The translations under genes and the position numbers were made by a program. From Gnetum montanum (lineage: Eukaryota > Streptophyta > Gnetopsida > Gnetales > Gnetaceae), in the NCBI GenBank assembly GCA_015680685.1, contig MNCI01007821.1, forward strand, positions 192,426-256,425: DNA of 64,000 nucleotides, given 5' to 3'. Numbering within the stretch: position 1 is the stretch's first letter; each line of letters starts with the position of its first letter. The notes beneath the pieces were generated by a model that did no database searches, was not told the DNA's origin, and saw only the letters and a list, made by a program, of their open reading frames with translations. This document shows, in pieces, positions 59,650-64,000 of this stretch.

Positions 59650-60162
59650 CTATTCTTGGGATGGAAACTGAATTGTGAGAGTTACCCTAGTGGGAATTCT
59701 CATCTCTCTAACTGTTTCATAGGAGATTTTTGATGTGATGTAGGCGGTCCTGTTGCTTCCTAGCTTGATGAAGCTCTCACCTTGATTTACTGGAGCTTTC
59801 TCTTCAACACTTTTCTCATTTTCCTTTTCAGATGAGATCTTCGGTTCTTCTCCATTAAGTCCTTCATTTTCCTCTTGGGAGACAAAAGCTTCTCCCCATC
59901 CCCATGAAGACTCTTCATAGTTTGGTGGCTCTTCTCCTTTTTCTTCTTCTTTGGAATAATCTTGATATCACCCCCAAACATTGGACTCTATATCCAAGCC
60001 TCTAGTAAGAAAAGAAAATTCATTGGATAGCCAAGCCATAAAAGGACATTCCTTTGGAGCTCCACAAGATCTAGCCTTTAGACAAGCTTTCAATACATGC
60101 TCAGGGAAACATCCCATCACATATGGAATGAAAGGCTTTTTCATTGCTCTCTCAAACTCCAT
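59650..60162 (-). pseudogene. Post-integrase accessory ORF with one stop
   Basis: 171 codons including the terminal stop, read leftward from MEFERAMKKPFIPYVMG. A TGA at codon 65 (59,968-59,970) is the only break; the same frame continues behind it with protein character to a TAG at 59,650. The first part (about 1-64) is hydrophobic-basic with three Cys (CFPEHVLKACLKARSCG). The second part is strongly acidic (YSKEEEKGEEPPNYEES, later EEPKISSEKENEKSVEE). The end is more mixed (GESFIKLGSNRTAYITSK). A TATA box lies about 70 bp before the ATG. It lies between integrase and polypurine tract. I know no family with this sequence. It could be a captured host fragment or a lineage-specific protein. Confidence 0.5.
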
Positions 60163-60526
60163 TAGCTCTCCCTAACCTTCACTACCAAATTTGAATTGAA
60201 AGATGATGAAATATTAAGCAATCTAACTCTCCTTTTATAGGTGCTAATAATTTTAACTTCCATCCAAGTGTCTTCAACCAAGCTTCCTTCTTTCTAGGCA
60301 TTCAAACCATTTGTCACAATGCTCACTAAGTGGTGGATAAGTCACCTTCCCCACTTGTCAAACTTGTAGAATTCCACTTGTTTCATTTATAGGCTTCCAC
60401 TTGCCCTATTTTAAGGAAAGATAATGTTTCAAATATAAATAAATCATAATATAATAATGGACACTATAATCCTAGTAATATGTACATAATACTATATACA
60501 TATATTATTTTTGTGTCATAACATCT
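60163..60526 (-). other. Spacer between pol and the accessory ORF
   Basis: AT-rich, non-coding. It begins right behind the pol stop at 60,527 with tgttatgacacaaaaata on the reverse strand and ends in the TATA box and short leader of the accessory ORF. Confidence 0.5.
60232..60240 (-). promoter_or_regulatory. TATA box of the post-integrase ORF
   Basis: Reverse strand ctataaaaggag, 70 bp upstream of the ATG at 60,162. That spacing fits a transcription start near 60,205 and a leader of about 45 bases. Confidence 0.45.
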
Positions 60527-63500
60527 TCAAGTTGCAAGAAATTGTCCCAAATAATGTTTTATATGCAAAACATTATATGGAAATTGCAATTCTATACCAT
60601 CCAAAGTTGATGATTTGTAGGTATCCTCTGACATTTTCTTCGTAATTTGAAAGGGGCCAATCCATGTCAGGGTAAACTTATTTAGTTTTTTCATATTCCA
60701 TAATAGGACAAGATCTCCTATCTTGAAAGTTCTTTTCAGAGCTTTCCTATTAAACCAGCTTTTAACTTGAGAGGTATTCTGTAACAAATTATCTTTTGCT
60801 TTATTTATTTCAGCTTCTCTTTTAATAAGAAAAGTCATGAAACTTCTATCTTTATCAGTCCTTTGACTATATCTTTGTACAAAATCAGAAGTTGAGCTTA
60901 TAATCTTGTTTGTAATTCATGCTGGCAAACCATAGACTAAGTTATATGGTGATGTCCCAATAGCTTTCTTGAATCTAATTCTATTTGACCATAATGCGGA
61001 TTGTAGATAATCACTCCAGTTTCCTGGATTCCCATCCATCGATTTCTTGATATAAGCGATAAGCTTCTTATTGGTGGATTCTGCTAGGCCATTTCCTTAA
61101 GGATAATAATTTGATGAGGAAAATAAGAAAATGGATTTTCCAGGTGCCCACTTGATAAGCTCTTCGGATTTGAAGGTGGGTTCGTTGTCTGACACTAACA
61201 CTTTAGGTAAACCGAATCTACTTAGAATGTGGTCTTCTAGAAACTTAACCACGTCTGATGCTGAACTTCCTCTTAGAGCCTTTGCTTCAGACCATTTAGC
61301 GAAATAATCAATAGCTGTGAGAATAAACTTGTGTCCAGCTCTTGAAGGAGTAATTGTACCAATAAAATCCAAACCCCATTGCTGAAATGGTCTATCTGCA
61401 ACTACTGGCTTTAAAGGGGCTCTAGCCCTTTTAATCTTAGGCACATGAATTTGACATTTATAGCATTTTTGAATCTTTGAACTAATGTCTTGATACATGG
61501 AAGGCCAACAATATCCATATCGAAGTATATGTTGCATAGTTGATTTAGGGGATTCACAAAATAGATTCAAATGATCATGAAATTGTTCCAAGATGAAACT
61601 AATTTGGTCATTATTAACACATTCCAATAAAACTCCCAAAAAATCCTTTCTATATAGTATACCATCTTTAACAATCAATCTTTGTGCTCTTTTGAAGAAA
61701 GCTCTCTTTTGACTTGCATTTAAATTATTTGGGATTTTTCCTATACTAAGAAATTTGAAAATCTCATCATACCAATTTCCTTCATGAGTGTCAAGTGCAT
61801 AAACTTCACTTTCTCTACTCATTAACTTGGCTAGTCCCATTCCCTTAATTGTCTTGCATACTTCCAATGAAAATTTGAAACCTTGCAACTTAATAAGCCA
61901 TTTTCCTCTTTTCAATCCAATCTCATTTTGGGATAGGAATCGCTTGACTACAGGTTCAGTTAGCATAATGTGTACTAATGAACTTTCCAAATAATACTTA
62001 AAATGTTGAAGTGCTTTGATGACTACGAAAGCTTGTCTCTCTAAGTCTGAATAATTTAATTTTAAACCTTTCAACTCATACCCAAAAAATCCAATTGGTT
62101 CATCTTGACCTTCATTATCCTCTTGTGTTAGAACAGCAGCAATAGAATCATTTGAAGCAAATGAGTATAACCAGAAATCTTCTTTAAGTCTAGGCTTTAC
62201 CAAATATGGAGCCTCTCGTATAGCGTTTTTAACTTCTGATAAAGCTCTCTCTGATTCTGGTGTTTTCTCTACTTGGACATCCTTTTTCATCATATGCATC
62301 AAAGGTTTGGTAATTTTAGTAAATCCGAGGATGAACTTTTTCACAAAGTTTATTTTCCCAAAGAAAGATCTAAGAGATTTCTTACTTGTGGGATGCTCAA
62401 TATTCTGTACTGCTTGGATTCGGGAATTGTCTATGAAAACTCCTTCTTGACATATCACGTGTGCTAATAAAATTCTAGATTTAACCCCGAAGATACACTT
62501 CTTAGGATTTAATGAAATACCAAACTCATGACATTTGACAAAAACTTGCTGGAGATGATTAATATGATCTTCTTTCTTCTTTGAGAATATCGTAATATCA
62601 TCCAAATAAACCATCATGAATTTTCCTAACAAATCCTTAAATGCTAAATCCATTGCTCTTTGAAAAGTAGCTCCAGCATTTGACAATCCGAATGGCATTC
62701 TTTGGTAGGCAAAAGTTCCCCATTTGGTGATAAATGATGTTTTGTATCTATCATTCTTATATACCATGATTTGATTATAACCTGAGAAACCTTCTAAGAA
62801 AGAATATGTTTGACTACCTGAGACTTTAATTAGCATCTCATCAATTCTTGGAAGTAGATACTTATCCTTCTTTGAAGCATCATTTAGATTTCTAAAGTCT
62901 ACACAAAGCCTTATATCACCATTTTTCTTTCTTACTGGAATGAGGTTAGAAAGCCATGTCGAATATCGTATTGGATATATGATTTTTGCTTGCAACAACT
63001 TCTTGATTTCAACTTCCATAGTTGGTTCAAATGATGAATTAAACTTCCTTTATTTTTGCTTGACTGTTTTGCAACCTTCTATTAGAGGAATCATATGTGT
63101 CATCACATCTTGCCTAAAAGCTTTAAGATCATCATAAGACCAAGTAAAATTGTCCAAATTATTTCTTAGACATGTTAACAAGTCTTGCTTGAAACTCGAA
63201 TCTCTTTCCTTTGTAACATTTAACATTTTTGGCATCCTGTCTAATCCAAAATTCATTGTCTCGAAAGCTTGACTATCTGGGTTTTGTATATCCTTTCCAA
63301 TAAGTAAATTTTCCTTGAATTCATGTTCGAAATAAATCATCCTTTTTGGAATAAAATTAGCTTTGGAATTTGATGACGTTTTAGGTATCACTTGACCCTC
63401 AAATTCTTGTTTATTTTTCATAAATCTTAGTACTTGATCATCATCTTCAAATACTTGTAAATGTCTTATATTATCTGGTACTGATGGATGATGTTCTTCT

Positions 63501-64000
63501 TCAATCATGAAATCTTTGTAACTCTCTAATAATTGCATATCCAATGTTGAAGCTGCCTTTGCCAAATCATCTGCTATAAGATTCTCTGCTATGTTTATAT
63601 GCTCTATTTGGCAATGTTGAAATTGATCTAACATCTTACAAGAAAGTTGCTTATAAGGTCTCAAGAATGAGCTCTTTACCACACAGTTACCTCTTACTTG
63701 TTTGAAGACTAATCTTGAGTCTCCCTTTATAATAATTTCTTTGATATTTTTGTCTAGAGCTATTCTCATACCAATACATAAAGCTTCATACTCAGCCTTG
63801 TTGTTAGTACAAGGGAAAGATAAGTGAATTGCTTTGAGTATTTCAGGTGAATCATTCTTGAATATAACTATTCCAACTCATGCACCCTTTGAATTAGATG
63901 AACCATCAAAGTATAACTTCGATTTATCTTCATTCTTTTATTGTTCTATTTTAGGACTACAACTTTCTTGGAGTGTACAAATTTTGTTTTCAACACCTCC
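60527..64000 (-). pseudogene. Ty3/gypsy pol with RNase H, RT, RNase H and integrase in one frame (five stops), continues past the window
   Basis: Read leftward, a single frame stays open from the window edge to 60,527 except for stops at 63,938, 63,878, 63,050, 61,097 and 60,917; I see no frameshift. Order: an RNase H domain (63,920-63,546), a linker with FTWSYDDLKAFRQDVMTHMI, and RT from about 63,020 with RLCVDFRNLN, YSFLEGFSGYNQI, PFGLSNAGATFQRAM and the catalytic VYLDDITIF. The second RNase H has SNDSIAAVLTQED and YSDLERQAFVVIKAL. The integrase has a zinc region ending CYKCQ, WGLDFIGTITP and VSDNEPTF, the Glu motif GNGLAEST behind the stop at 61,097, and a C-terminal domain with WIGPFQI. 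It is Tat-like by wording. Gag and protease lie outside the window. It is the youngest-looking element here. Confidence 0.85.
63546..63920 (-). pseudogene. Additional RNase H domain placed N-terminal to the RT
   Basis: Motifs in order: KLYFDGSSNSKGA (first Asp), LSFPCTNNKAEYEAL (Glu), IKGDSRLVFKQVRG (second Asp), and HINIAENLIADDLAKAAS (last Asp). All four catalytic acids of RNase H1-type enzymes are visible. The same pol also has the usual RNase H behind the RT. The domain resembles the archaeal-type RNase H of Tat elements but sits on the other side of the RT. Confidence 0.75.

Noticed and set aside
60180-60521. LTR start directly behind the pol stop (tgttatgacac on the reverse strand)
   Set aside because: No purine tract precedes it, whereas a T-box plus purine tract is found at 59,442-59,460 behind the accessory ORF.

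Overview
The window looks like nuclear DNA of a seed plant with a large, repeat-rich genome. A gymnosperm is possible, but this is only an inference. It is AT-rich, CpG-poor and packed with old, mutually nested retrotransposons. One GC-rich island (about 33,000-39,786) holds a single convincing host gene, an intronless AP2/ERF transcription factor of the DREB type. I saw no bacterial-type operon, rRNA, tRNA or CRISPR array.

Left part (1-27,009), in order. A decayed Tat-type Ty3/gypsy pol (+) carries a second RNase H and 29-bp tandem repeats behind the integrase. It is flanked by non-coding DNA full of GACTACGCTAG-like words. Next is a truncated Ty1/copia element (-) with gag, iMet primer site and a 1155-bp LTR. 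That LTR sits in a Ty3/gypsy element (-) whose LTR, primer site and gag lie at 24,977-27,009 and whose protease and RT lie at 9,941-11,576. The two halves are separated by a complete 13.4-kb Athila-like element (+, 11,577-24,976), proven by matching LTRs, a tRNA-Asp-type primer site, a polypurine tract and the target duplication GAAGC. Behind pol this element has an extra ~3.9-kb module with a U3-like promoter, a possible small intron and a long coiled-coil reading frame. Two relatives in the same window lack the module.

Middle (27,010-39,786): a decayed L1-type LINE (+) with a solo Athila-like LTR in its 5' part, then the gene island.

Right part (39,787-58,009): three more Athila-like copies. 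The first (-) keeps only gag, the second (+) has gag to integrase but lost its 3' end, and the third (-) keeps gag, protease and the last residues of pol but has lost RT to integrase. A putative 1.6-kb solo LTR (-) follows.

Right edge (58,010-64,000): a few candidate host exons, then a comparatively young Ty3/gypsy element (-). Its pol stays in one frame for almost 3.5 kb with five stop codons and no frameshift. It carries an RNase H domain in front of the RT in addition to the usual one behind it, and an extra small ORF with its own TATA box behind the integrase.

The most unusual signals are the two post-integrase accessory modules with their own promoters (20.2-24.1 kb and 59.6-60.2 kb) and the N-terminal RNase H at 63.5-63.9 kb.
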